Positions 9,640-20,884 of a stretch of 64,000 bases of DNA are shown here, piece by piece. The stretch lies in the NCBI GenBank assembly GCA_002205965.3, contig NADL03000684.1, positions 1 to 64,000 of the forward strand, in the 5' to 3' direction. The DNA is from Kappaphycus alvarezii. Lineage: Eukaryota > Rhodophyta > Florideophyceae > Gigartinales > Solieriaceae. The position numbers and the translations under genes were made by a program. Every line of letters begins with the position of its first letter. Position 1 is the stretch's first letter. The notes under the pieces were generated by a model. It did not search any database, was not told the DNA's origin, and worked only from the letters and a program-made list of their open reading frames with translations.

Positions 9640-10020
9640 ATGCAGGACGGCTATTTTCCGAAGACTAGGGGGGACAGGTCTTTGTAACGGAGAGTCTGGG
9701 AATGAGGCCAGATCATGAGGTACTACCTCACAGGGCTGGTGTGAGGCCAGCCGTAAGGCATGCTGCGTTGGACGAAACCGTCGCCGCCGCGTGTCTTTGC
9801 ACAAGGACATATCGCACCCGCCCGAAGGTCTCCATGGCTCGTGTGGCGACGTGCCTAGCCACGTCTGTGAGCACTGCGAATGCGTCCGGGTGCCACCCGC
9901 CAAGAGTGGATATCGGCACTGGGTTCAGTCGGGACCTGGCATTCGTGGTGATGAAGTCTTGATACTTCCTGAACTTTGACGCTTTCGCGGCGTTGAGAGA
10001 TGTTAAGGGGTTGAAGCAAT
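9640..10020 (-). pseudogene. Non-LTR retrotransposon C-terminal relic, GGWHP type
   Basis: The minus-strand frame at 9919-9728 reads ISTLGGWHPDAFAVL, then an alanine-rich helix and QRHAAATVSSNAACL before its stop. It matches the tail of the larger reverse-transcriptase relic at 28317-30150 and the degraded copy at 1860-2235. Nothing of the catalytic core remains here. Confidence 0.62.
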
Positions 10021-10062
10021 GGGCCCTTGTGTTGGATGGAGCAAGTGGATTGACGGATGTGG

Positions 10063-10410
10063 TGGTAGATCTTTATTTGTCGTACAATGTCGCACAGAGG
10101 CGTGCGGAGGGTATTTATAAATTAACTACGGATGCGGGCGGCGGGTAGAAACTTGTCGCGCCTGCATTATTTGGAGACTAAATGCAAAACGGGTAACGAA
10201 GTCGCGGAGCTCCTGTTGAGGGGAGGAACCGCGACGGGAAGCAGCGAAGGAAGCAAGGCGGCGGAAAAAAGCCTTACCGTCGTCGCCCAAGGCGCCATAG
10301 ATATCAATCCCGACGGGGGAGAGGAGGATATCGTTTCGGTTGCAGTAAGTGCCGTAATGACGATGTTTCTCGCGCTCTGCGAGTGTCGCGGCGGCGCCGG
10401 CAGTAACCGG
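10063..10410 (-). pseudogene. Non-LTR retrotransposon C-terminal relic, DIYGALGDDG type
   Basis: The minus-strand frame encodes VGIDIYGALGDDGKAF, FAASRRGSSPQQELRDF and SLQIMQARQ. It is nearly the same protein as the plus-strand relic at 25790-26322. It sits precisely in the segment that repeat copy 1 lacks. It belongs to a different sub-family from the GGWHP relic next to it. Confidence 0.65.
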
Positions 10411-10569
10411 ACGGATGTAACGTCGAAAGAGTACAATAGTCATGGCAATATTGGCACCGCTGTTCATTAATTGAGACAAATAATTCGAACGCCAGCAATA
10501 CACCGAGGATATCGCTGTCATTGGCCCGAAAAGCATCCAATGAATTTGCGCTACGTCACAACATACTTC

Positions 10570-11049
10570 AGTCTGTGTAAACTCAAGATAAGTAAAGAGT
10601 AAAGATTCATGAAAACGTCTGCGCTGGAGCTAGCTACAGAAAAGATAATCATCTTTACTTCATGTATTATAAAAGGCGTACAAGCCTAGCTGACAGTGTA
10701 AGCTAAGATAGTTGAAGTTCGGTGCTGCCCAGCTCGGGAGTACGCGCTAGGATCGATGTTGCAAAGGTAGACCATATGGTCGACGAGATTCGTTGCCGCA
10801 GGTGATCAAGGGCCGCGGCTGGTGTACAGAACAGTCGTCGCGATATCAATTTCGCATTGGTCTCAATCACCCCAGAGGTTGACTTGCAGGGCGCGGCGAA
10901 GAATCTTGAACAACCATCGAAATCAGGACACCGTTGTATTATTGCAATTAATCCAGCAGCACTGAAATGCACTGAAATGCTGCTGGATTAATTACAATAA
11001 TGCAACGGTGTCCTGGTCCTAATTTGAATTAAGCAGCGTAGCGCACAGT
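10570..11049. other. Spacer between repeat copy 2 and the gene fragment, with a foldback
   Basis: This segment has no match in copy 1, where the gene follows after only about 150 bases. It contains a 90-aa minus-strand frame (10972-10703) that I cannot assign, an ATTATAAAAG word at 10669 that could be a TATA-like box, and the 37-bp foldback at 10925-11014. Confidence 0.4.
10925..11014. repeat. Inverted repeat (37-bp arms, 16-bp loop)
   Basis: The left arm (10925-10961) starts AGGACACCGTTG and the right arm (10978-11014) ends CAACGGTGTCCT. They pair over 37 bases with two mismatches. The loop holds a partly repeated ACTGAAATGC word. It could be a short foldback or MITE-like element, or the trace of an inverted duplication. 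Confidence 0.85.
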
Positions 11050-11290
11050 CGCATTCTTTTTCTCCGCAGTCCCAATACTTTGCCAGCAGAGACATTGTGA
11101 TGACTTTGGAAACCATGCCACACACAATGATCCGTTTGCACCACCCGCATCGAATTCTCGTGCTGCTCCTGGCGATCGCCCGCCGAGGGTGTTGGCCAAG
11201 GCTGTTCTGGTCCGAGGTTTGCCGCCACAGTTGTTTTCAGATGGCATGAGTATGAAACATTTCGGTGCAATTCCAGGTGTCACGCTGATG
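11050..11290 (+). pseudogene. Fragment of a second SAC3-like gene (RRM1 start)
   Basis: 11093-11286 matches 3131-3316 of the SAC3-like gene at roughly nine bases in ten, in the same orientation. It covers the last DPF motif and the first strand of RRM1. The protein differs at several places (LVRGLPPQLFSDG here, LVRSVPPLLFSEG there), so it is a diverged paralogue or allele and not a recent copy. Similarity ends abruptly after GTGTCACGCTGATGAG. The (D/N)PF tail that should precede it is missing. Confidence 0.88.
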
Positions 11291-11571
11291 AGCGCAAAAT
11301 TAACACACACAAAATTTAGAAGAAGACCAGATACAGTATCGGAAGTTCCAAATTATTTTTACAGTTTCCGAATTTGCAAGGTATTTTTATTTTGGATGAG
11401 TATGGCAAATTCATGGGTTGATTTTTTATTTTAAGACACGGTGTCATTAATAGATGTCATTACAGGTCCAAGGTCGTCATACTTTTTGAAGACTTCGCAG
11501 TATTTAAAGCTCGAAATCGACGTCGTTGAGGCAACCCCCGCCATCAACTATCCCATTGGCGCACTCCTTTT

Positions 11572-11964
11572 TTGGCCCTTAACACGACCAGCCTCCGCCC
11601 TTCCCTCATCATCACAAAGTCATCCCGAGGCGGTCGTCCACTCAACGCTTTGGCCCTGATGGCAAATGGTCCAACCGACTGCGATGATTACTGTAGAAGG
11701 TTGGACCGGGAACGCGTTGGGGAGTGGGCCCGTCGTAACTGCTTCGAGCAGGCAGAAGAGGCAGGGGAGGAGGAGGAGGAGGGAGAAGAGGAGCTAGGGG
11801 AAGAGGAGGAATGGGTGGACCCGTGGGAGCCACTAGTGTGTGACGGCGGGGGGGCTCCCATAAAGAACGAAGGGTAGACTGAGGGAGTAATTGTGATCTC
11901 TGACTCTTCTGAAGAAGATGAAGAGAGGAGTGAAGAGAAGGATGAGGGGGAGGGAGGCATGTAA
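11572..11964 (+). pseudogene. Acidic protein relic with a SUMO-interaction-like motif
   Basis: An open frame with no usable ATG near its start (first codon at 11572 is TTG; an in-frame ATG lies at 11659) encodes DRERVGEWARRNCFEQAEEAG, then long Glu/Gly runs, and hits TAG at 11875-11877. Reading on in the same frame gives GVIVISDSSEEDEE, and a TAA at 11962-11964 ends it. VIVI followed by SDSSEEDEE has the shape of a SUMO-interacting motif. The stop separates it from the rest. I do not know the family. Acidic proteins with such tails occur in both host genes and transposons. Confidence 0.4.
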
Positions 11965-11978
11965 AGTGCTGGAATAGT

Positions 11979-12164
11979 GTGGAAAAGCTAGAAAATATGG
12001 AACAGGTGGTCTCGACTCTGGAACCGGATGAGGGCGTCCTCAGTGATCTAGATATTTCGCAGGAGGCAATGGGGAATTCTAAGCCGTTCGGGGATATTTG
12101 CGTCGACTGCCTGAGTGCAATGGGTATTTTGGGGGAACTATTTGGCTCTGATATAGAGAACTAA
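11979..12164 (+). CDS. Short acidic ORF, unknown
   Basis: A 61-codon ATG-started frame, acidic (LEPDEGVLSDLDISQEAM), lies just after and in another frame from the acidic relic at 11572. It could be the C-terminal part of that protein after a frameshift. I recognise no family, and at this length it may be chance. Confidence 0.25.
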   Translation: MEKLENMEQVVSTLEPDEGVLSDLDISQEAMGNSKPFGDICVDCLSAMGILGELFGSDIEN

Positions 12165-12239
12165 GATTTTAAGGAAAGAATCTAAATACTTATCTTGATA
12201 TTATCTGCTGTTAGTTTTTCTCGGTCACACGATTCCACT

Positions 12240-12640
12240 TAACGCATTTTATGGCTCTTATTATGTTTCTTTGAGACTTTAAGGTTAGCCAAAAAGTCTG
12301 TCTTAGCTGAGCAAATTTATTCCTCTTGTGGAGGCCAAGCAAGTTGGCAGAAAAATTCAAGTCAAGTCCCGAGCAGTGGGAAGCTGAGAGTCAACTTCAG
12401 ACCCAAGAAAGAATTTTCCTTCGCTGGTCACAGAGCATCAGTAGTAGATCCTGCCTCTTCTACACTTGATTTTACCCTCTCAACTTTCTTCCTTTCCACT
12501 CCTTATTGTTTGTTCGACCATTCCACGGTAGCACTTTAGTCGCTTGCAACACCTCCTTCTTGGGGTCTTTAGTTCTGAATATCTCTTCTCCCGGTGATTT
12601 ACCCCTATCAGGCTCCATGCAAGCAGTGCATGAGATAATC
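12240..12640. repeat. Dispersed repeat, copy A
   Basis: Parts of this stretch (for example AGAGTCAACTTCAGACC and the run leading to CACTTTAGTCGCTTG) recur in diverged form at 38260-38560. Weaker similarity is seen at 15240-15560. It lies directly beyond the C-terminal end of the minus-strand retrotransposon relic at 12472-13250, so it may be the 3' untranslated part of that family. Confidence 0.45.
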
Positions 12641-13250
12641 GCCACGTACATCGAGTGTTTCTGGGTAATTCCTTTTCGGTCATGGTATGCCAGGGTGAAA
12701 AAGTGGGACTTGACAGTAGTATTGAAGCCATAACGAGAATTCTCTATTTTCAATGCTTCTCTGTAGTCCGGGGCATCGGGGACAATACACTCGTTCCTTA
12801 GCTCCCGGGAGGTCCATAGACGCGCGAAACGCCTGCCTGCTCGAATTCTCAAGAGGAATTCGTTCTTGCTCTGCTTCATGGATTGCGTCTGTCAGCGTCT
12901 TCTGCGTTGGTGTTTTTTGCGAGCAAATTACACTGAACGGGATAAAATTAGGTGACAGGCAAGAGGCCGACAACCTCCAATGGGCGTCTGCAGATCCTCC
13001 GTATAATCTCGGCTCCTTAATACGAGTTGGGAGCAAGGTCTTGCAAAGCTTGCTAGATGATGAGCTAGAAACCAAGAATGCCGCAGCCGCGATGTTCTTC
13101 GCGGAGGTGAGTCCGATCCCGAGAGATGGTTCTTTCGTCTCCTTGGGTTTGACAGGCAGCTGGAGTTCTCGGAATACTTTCGAGTTAAGCACCCCCCCTT
13201 CCAGATTATGCTCAATTTAAGAAAGAGTCGAGAGTGGATACTCATTATGT
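12472..13250 (-). pseudogene. Non-LTR retrotransposon relic (region after the polymerase domain)
   Basis: The minus-strand frame 13192-12680 reads FRELQLPV, then LGIGLTSAKNIAAAAFL and later CPRCPG and WLQYYCQVPLF. The larger relic at 28317-30150 has FRELQLPV, FGIGLRSAKLSAAATFL and WLQFYCRVPLF in the same order. The piece is therefore the part between the reverse transcriptase and the endonuclease-like domain. Frames change near 12700, and the cysteine/histidine part after it is degraded. Confidence 0.72.
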
Positions 13251-16200
13251 AGTATTATCAGGAAGTTCAATTGTCAAAAATGATTCGACCTGAGCAATGA
13301 TGATTGCATCAGATGCATATTGACGCTTAGAGCAACTGCTTGACTTAAATGTCGGTAAATATATCTTTATAATTGAATTACATACATGTAATGTACTAGT
13401 TGTTTTTTCTAGAAATAAATAAATACGGAAAACTATCCTATTGAGGAGCAACAGAGCCGTAAAGGATTCAAAGAGACCAAACCAACCTATCCACTACAAA
13501 AGGGACCAATTATATTGGATAGTGCGCAATATAAGTTAATGCGTAGTTTGCTGATCCCAGAAGTGGCATATATACCCTGCATTTTACCCACCCTGCCTGA
13601 TGCCGTTTCGTTGTCCTGCGACATAGTCATTGTATTTATGGAGTTTATTTTGACAAAAAGATTACTAATACCTACCACGATGGTCCACGTCGGCCACATT
13701 CTCACGCCAGCTGATACAGAGCATGTATTATTATGGAATGCCTCTTAGAAATAAATTTCCTGTCCTTCAAGAGTACATAGGGAATATTTTTCCTTACAAA
13801 TAAGTCGGACTATTCGTTATTATTATCCGAGCAAGACCAGGGCTCAATTTCGATATTTTTTTGTCTATGGTTCCATTGAAATCGAAAAAGAGACCCCTAG
13901 TTCTATCTAAAAGAATGCCAGTGTCAGTGTGATAGAAATATAGTATCCGTTGTCAGGATGAACTCTGACTATCTCTTCTCAAAGTCCTGTTGCGCTTTTT
14001 CATGAGGCATTGAGCCCACAAAGTCCTCTCTCTCCTGATTTACACCTTTCCTCAATTGTGTCATTGACGGGAACTTTCTTCCTGACCTTTACCCACTTCT
14101 AACCAATTCAATGGAATCCCTCCTTGGCGTGCGTCAAATCGCAATCGGGCTCAATATACACAGGCCAGCATGGCCACTCACTATGAAATACATCCGAAAT
14201 GATTCTCCGTGTATGCTACTTACAATTAGTATAGTTGAAAGTACGTATTACAGGTGCTACTGAGTCAACTCTTAATGCTCTGTGTGCACCCACATAAATG
14301 CTACACTATACAAAAAAAATTGTATTTCTTGAGACAAATTGATCCGTATGATGCTTTTAACTCGATTAAATGATCTTAAATAATGCAACAAGTCCTTCAA
14401 CGTGGCCTGAAAGCAAAAAAGGACTCATTACGTGTAACTAGAACCTTTACAACTCTTTTTCAGTCGCCAATCTCTTTGGATCTGGGTATGCACCAAGCAG
14501 GACGACCCGCTGGGAATGCTGTCATTTTTAATCAACCTTCACCGTATCATTGAAGAAGTGACTTTATCTTCCCTTTCGAACGTGGTTGGCGGATGTCGGC
14601 AAAATAGTTGCACCGGTATCTATTGCTCAACAAATCCTCCTTTGCATCCGCAAAAACGGCCACAAATTTAGTTTTCGCCACAAATACAACCCAAACTTGA
14701 GGTTAAAACGTTTTTCATGGATTGATTTAATACCTCAGGAGAATAGTTCGGGTTATGAACAGCCCATACACGTAGAATTTTCCGCGAAAAGGAAACAAAG
14801 GAAAGCAAAGACTACGTCTTTGACGTGATAAATGCCCCTTATGAATGCTTTGTCCTCCTTCATTGGTTATAGTGGAAAATATCCGTTTGATGGCCCTTTC
14901 TACGCTCCAACACAGCCCTCTAACAATTCGTAGGAGATTTACTCACCTTTAGTGCCATTGCAGTTCCTGGGATCCAATTGGTAATCTCTTAACAAGTGCT
15001 AGCTTAGCTTTCTAATCATAATTGCACTTAGTATTTACACACACAAAAAATCATGATAGAGGACCAGATTTGATTGGAGTACGTGAGCTTGGAAGATATT
15101 TTTAATTTGTTTTAGTGTACTAAATAAACAGTTCGTTTTATTAATTTATGGCACACTAGCAGAAATAGATGTCAGTGACCTCCAACACGTGGTGATAAGC
15201 AAATGCGGTTCTGAAAGCCCTATACGGTGGCCTCCCTGATTTCCTTTTTGGTTGATAGATGAGGGCTATGCGGATTGGATCGAGATATTTACCTTGAAGA
15301 AATATCCTCTTTATAGTCATTTTCGTCCTTACAATTTGCTTTAGTGCTTTTCATAATATTTAACACTTGTGATTGATACTTTAAGACTACCCATTAAATT
15401 GATTCCTCTGGGAGAAGTTAGGAAATTGGGAGCCAACTTCAAGGAAAGACCCGAATATTCCCGGCTTGAAAGTCCACCCCAGACTTAACAAGCGTTTGTA
15501 TTACATTTAGCCACTGTAGTAAGGTGATAAGTCATTTTAATTCTACAGGCACTTTATTTCTTTGGCCCTTCTTACATATTCACTTCTTCATGGTCCTGCT
15601 GCTATACAATGGTGGCAATTGTGTACACGTAAAATTTCTTTTTTTTATAGTGAGTGCTGGAATGTAATCAGCGCAAATTTACCACAACCAAAATTCATAC
15701 TGAAAGAAAACGTGCGAAAGCAAACGCGCATGGTCATCACTTGTTCTCCTCAACGATAACCATATCTCCTTTCATATATTGCGATACTGTTCTTTGTCTA
15801 CCATCGTGATGTACTTGTTTCGTACCATTCTGCCGCAAATAATCACACGTCTCGGCGAATCATTTGGCTAGAGGATTAGAAAGGCTTTTGAACTTACTCA
15901 CCTAAAACTGGGTGACTGTTACGATTGCTTGAAATTTTGGAGTACCTGAGCTGCAATTGCGCAGATATGTGCAGCATTACATGCGTCCTTTAAATGATTT
16001 ATTGCATGTTTCTCTTTCAAGTATGAAAACTAGACGGAGTCACCCACAACTGTGGGTAGCGCGGCGCTACGACACCTAAAGAGTACCGTGGATCGCCACA
16101 GTTTACAGCTCCAAAAAACGAATAAATGCCCACTCTCCTCAGCAGACTGAGGAAATGAAAGGCAGCCGGGGAGCATACTCCTCGGGAATTTTTGACTGCT

Positions 16201-16255
16201 CTGGTGTTCCTTCTACTGCGAGCGTGCAGTCTCCGCCGTAGCGTAACCGACTAAA
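13251..16255. other. AT-rich spacer without a recognisable gene
   Basis: I examined both strands and found no convincing coding region. An 80-codon frame at 14586 starts at TTG and matches nothing I know. 15240-15560 is weakly similar to 38090-38420 (for example TAGTCATTTTCGTCC against TAGTCATTCTCGTCC) and is probably another copy of the dispersed repeat. Confidence 0.5.
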
Positions 16256-16259
16256 ACTG

Positions 16260-17375
16260 ATATGCAATGTCTTTAGCTGACTCTTCCGTTCCGCTTTGGA
16301 GGGCTCAACATAGCATATACGGAAAAAACCGAAATCTTCGCCCGTGCCGTTCTTCACTGGTACCGCTTCGGTCCATCACAGCCTCATCATCGGCAAATGC
16401 TTGCTCACTACCCCCTACGCGCGTAATGCGAGTTCCTTTGCCCCAGCTACTACATTCTTAACCCCAACTACGACTCTCTTTTCGTCTCCAGCTCGACCAC
16501 TACTTGCTCCTATTCAACTTCTCAAGCTGCGGGCTTCTCGTTGATTGAAGCAATACATAAAGGAATATCTCCAGAATGTCCATGTGGTGGTGCTCTGCAA
16601 ATCATTCCAAGCCGAAATCTCTGACCATCACGGATCACGCTTGTCCCTGCTAGAGTCGTTGAAGGCAGCAACCCCCGTTTCCGAATCACCTCTATCATCA
16701 TAGGGGAAAAGATTCTGTGTTTTACTCCTGGATGGTATATTCAATCTATCTCGAAAAGTTTCCAGACAACTGCAATAGACTCAAAAAGGTATGCCGCCAC
16801 ACTAATGTGGGATTTAATAATCGAAACATAAGGCCACATCATGGCCAGTCATTTAGCAGTCCATAATGAAAATGATGTCTACTGCAGCGTGCTTTTGCAT
16901 CAAAACCCTTCGAATCTTTCCGTATCATCAAGTTATCTGCAGGCAACAGGAGAGGTCTGGTACACGATGTTTCATAAGCGGCTTGGCGCTCTAATTTTAC
17001 GCCACTTCGATCACTTCCCCACTTGCCTCGCAGGTTACTGTACAACCGCTCTTGTCCTTAAGAGACACGAAAAATACGCTGTCACGTGCCCGGGCGGTAT
17101 AAGAGCTATCCAACACCATAACCGACCCCTTCACCTCATTTACAAAACTTTTACAGACCTTTTCATCTATGTGTCCGTGACCCGTCAACGTGTCCTTGCT
17201 GTCGGCCTCCAAAAGACCCCAACGAGCGGCGAACACTCGACTTTGTCATTGACGATACTTCCTTCGCTACCTCCCCAAAGGGCTTGGATGTTGTCTTTTG
17301 AAGTCCGCACTCAGCCCCTACTAGCTAAAATACAAGCAATTGTACTCACACAGTATGACTACAAATGACTGTTCG
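16260..17375 (+). pseudogene. Non-LTR retrotransposon relic (zinc finger and endonuclease-like part)
   Basis: Fragments in several plus-strand frames fit the C-terminal part of a non-LTR element. SLIEAIHKGISPECPCGGAL lies near 16540-16600, with a CxCG zinc-knuckle. TCPGGIRAIQHHNRPL near 17080-17130 has the C...HHN pattern. RRTLDFVIDDTSF then GLDVVF, stop, SPHSA lies near 17225-17325. The last block matches DVTVISPHSAPY of the relic at 7425. Stops and frameshifts make it inactive. The 175-codon ORF starting at 16841 is only one of its frames. Confidence 0.55.
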
Positions 17376-17466
17376 AAAACATCTAGATTTTTTTATTAAA
17401 ATTATACGCTGGTGTGCTGAATGAAAAACTTTACTTCAATGAGTATCTTTCTTGTACACTGCAGGT

Positions 17467-17550
17467 CTAACTACACGGCTAAGAACTAACCGGGTGTTCT
17501 ACGTCAGGAACGTACAGTAGAGAATGCTCTGGAATGTCTATGTCAGATCT
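17467..17550 (+). repeat. Dispersed short repeat, copy 1 of 4
   Basis: CTAACTACACGGCTAAGAAC at 17467 begins a stretch similar to 25739-25773, 52911-52990 and, inverted, 31936-31985. All share a core of the form CTA(A)CTAxxCGGCTAAxAxCTAACxxGxTGTTC. Confidence 0.6.
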
Positions 17551-17560
17551 GCGGAGACCA

Positions 17561-17778
17561 ATAGCATCAAGTTAATTGTCAGTGAGTTTCTCAGCAATGT
17601 TTGCATAAAACACTTTTTGAGAAATTCAATTTATCACACCCATCAAAACCGTGTATAGAAGCCATGAGTCGATAGCATCAAGTTAATTGTCAATGCCTTT
17701 CTCAGCAATGTTTGCATAAACCAATTTTTGCGAAATTCAATTTATCACACCCGTTAAAACCTTGTATAGCAGCCATGA
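17561..17778. repeat. Tandem duplication, 111-bp unit, two copies
   Basis: 17561-17671 and 17672-17778 both start ATAGCATCAAGTTAATTGTC and end in GCCATGA, with scattered mismatches. There is no coding potential. Confidence 0.9.
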
Positions 17779-17789
17779 TTCAAAGATGC

Positions 17790-20700
17790 TAATTGCGAGC
17801 AAAGATGTATTAACCCTTAACGACCGATCATTGACTTCTAATTTCTTCTCCAATCCAATATCATCGTGCATCTGTTATGCCTGTCAAGCTGGAAGCAAGT
17901 CTCATAAGATGTACTGGAACCGGTAAGACTGGTATTTCCATTTCCACAAGCACAATTTCATTGTTAGTAGATCACCAACGACATCTTCTGATAGGTGTTG
18001 CACCGGAAGTACACAAAACCCATCTTCTGTCTCTATCCATCCACAGAACAAGCACCACAGAAGGATGGCTTTCCATCCTCGGACTTACCATACAGATATG
18101 ATCCCCGCTCCTGAGACGTTCCAGCCCTGACAAAAATGAAATAGGAAACCACCTTTTTGCATTCTTAGCGACAACTTTAAACCTCAATCCATATTCGAAA
18201 AGTGCATTTACTGTAGCCACAGATGCAAATGAAGAGTGCACAAACAAGTCGATTTGAATTAAACCAAAACTCTGAAAGGCAGATAGAAACAGCAGTACAA
18301 TGAGGGAAATTTGAATCGTGGCGCCGATTACTGCTGTCAGATGCTGAAAAAAAATCTCCAAATTCAACACAGTGCCACTGAAACCACAGCATGCAGTCTT
18401 GATTTCACATCCGTTTAGGCTTACGGTCCATAGCGGCTTACTTCTTGAGTCCTTCTGACGCCTAATTTTCCCTCATTCCGTACCAGTGCGACATGCTTTT
18501 ATCCACCCAAATTCTCTCCGATGGCTACACATTTGATTCCTATGCAGTTTTATGGCCTCCACAAATCCACTGACCAAATAAAATCTTCTGTCATTGCTTT
18601 CAGTTTCCGTGTACTTGCTGAACGTAATACATGAGAATAGGGGGTAATGTGGGTTGATTTAATATTTGAAAGATATGGTCGGTTTTATGAGACTAGTGCT
18701 TCGAAACGGTTCCTCGAAATTATTTTTCCAGACATCGCCAATGGAATGTATTTAGATGTAGACTTTGTACCCCAAAGATACCATCTGCATGTGAACTCTA
18801 GTTTTCATAACAGTATGAGAATTTCAAAACATTTTAGAATTTTTACCACCTTTTGCATGCATATGCGCACTATTAGCGAGTTTCCGGTTTGCAAGTTCAG
18901 TAATTGTGGAAAGGTGTTCGAGGTGTAACATGCATAGGAATAAATCGTAAGGGTCTTCTCATACTTGGAATGACCTTGAATGTACGTATCTCTTGTTGGA
19001 ACAATTAACCTAAATGGTCGCTTTGCCGCAGTTACCTTAAATGGCCGCCTTGCCGTTGATCCATTCAACGGTAACAATACCTCTTGATTGGTCCAAAACT
19101 TTCCATGCCCTTTTTTCCATACCCATCCTATTTTTTGCCGTCCCATTGGATTCTTTTTGAGGTTCTTCTTTTGAGGATTGACGATTTAGTAGCTCAACCA
19201 CGGCGACAGATATCTATATTTCATTTTACGTTGGTGAGCCACCTTCAGATGCTTCCTCTGACTTGATAAAGACAATTTTAAAGCTGAGACTCCTTGCCCG
19301 GTCCTGAATGGATAGTCTGCGGTGATCGATGACTAAGTTTTCTCGGTAGATGTTTCAGCTCCGATGCTAATTACAATTCAGTTGACGGGCTTACTTTTAC
19401 AAAGAGAAAATAATTTTCGCTTATACTCAGCCGCTGACTTGAAAATGCAGGCAAGAGTGTTGAAAGGTTTTCCGTTCTGTTGACGGGAGCGATTCGGTTT
19501 CGTCATTTTTACTTTTAATTATCGATGTTGACAAACTTCTTAGGTGATCGGTTGAACAGATAAGGTGTAAACTCTCAAGTTTTGCACGGTTGAATAACTA
19601 ATAGTGCTTATAGATATAGTGAAAAGCAAATGGTGTCATTCTGCAAGTTTCTTACATAAACGTTTGGCGATAGAACTATGGACTCATATGATTACAATTG
19701 TCCCCTGTAAAATACCGCAGCCTCGCTGACTGTGATGTCTCCATCCCCAAAAGGGGGTAAAAAAGAAAGTAGTGCGTTACTTCTCGCCTTCTGAACAATG
19801 GTCAGTTTATGGAAATCCCACTGCAATTGAAACTTAACGACAAATCAGCAGCTCGCCTCAGAGTGCTCTACGACTGCAGCAAGTTCATCGCAGAACGTCG
19901 CAGCAGTCACCATCACGACTAGTTACATACCCTGAATATTTTTGTCTCAGCCTTCGTCCTTCGTTACACTAATGTTGTGATGGCTTACCGCAAAATCCTC
20001 AACAGTACAATTCACTACAGTTACATACTGGTGGGCGGGATAGCCTCCGTTTCTCCTCTTTATTTTTGCATTTAGAGATCAGCTTTCCCCCTTGTGACAG
20101 AGGGGGTACAGTGCAGTGTACTTTTTTAGAATTGTAAAAGATAACCCATGGTTACAGCTACTGTAACTAAGATTTTTTAAATCTTGGGGGTACGATTATG
20201 CGTAATTGAACACTGGAACAATTATGCCCTCAGATTAAGAACCATCACGTTTGATGAGCCGTTCACGTAAAAAAGGAAGTGGTATAATATCTTTGGCGAA
20301 TGGACATGAAACGAACACAGCTATTCTCCAGTTGAGAATAGGATGGCTTTAAGCTGCATAATACACGATGAGGGCAGGATTACCTGCTTGGAATTGACAT
20401 GGTATGTGCAAAATATACGGACAGATAGATTGATAAACTTATAATAGGTGTGGAAGACTTGTTTGAACGAGATACATGTCCAACGACCAGGGGTCCCGTT
20501 ACTATGGGAGTCAGAATTGCGGAAAGATACAATATGCAATTGGAGGGCGAAATGAGAGTCTGTTTTGAAATACGAGCGACACTTTAGCTTTGGGTCGTTG
20601 CCGCAAGAGGGATATGAGCTGGGGCGACTAGTATATAGGGAAAAAAGGTAAATCCATGACTTAAGAAAGGCAGAGCACAGAACGAGCAACCTTGCTTGTG

Positions 20701-20870
20701 CCGATCTTCTTGCCTCATTAAACCCATTGATTAAAAGTCATGATCAACTCAGCGATCACTGTAATTTGCGTTCATTTTACTTCGAATTCAACAACTGTAC
20801 AAAGTAACTAATTAAATGTACAGAACTTAACTGCACCATACAGTATAGCTAATTACATGTACAGAATTAA
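17790..20870. other. AT-rich spacer without a recognisable gene
   Basis: No coding region I can support on either strand. 19010-19066 has a small direct repeat (TAAATGGTCGCTTTGCCG then TAAATGGCCGCCTTGCCG). Confidence 0.5.
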
Positions 20871-20884
20871 AGAGTACAGAGTTG

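Larger units (their letters stand above)
7780..10569. repeat. Large direct repeat, copy 2 (more complete)
   Basis: This is the second copy of the repeat at 1-2431, about 2.8 kb. It carries an intact 218-codon ORF, a long non-coding middle part and two retrotransposon C-terminal relics on the minus strand. It begins at or within a few bases of the stop codon of the preceding retrotransposon relic. It retains the 358 bases (between ACGGATGT words at 10053 and 10411) that copy 1 has lost. Confidence 0.93.

Noticed and set aside
14586-14828. 80-codon plus ORF in the AT-rich spacer
   Set aside because: It starts at TTG, has no domain, and is isolated in non-coding sequence.
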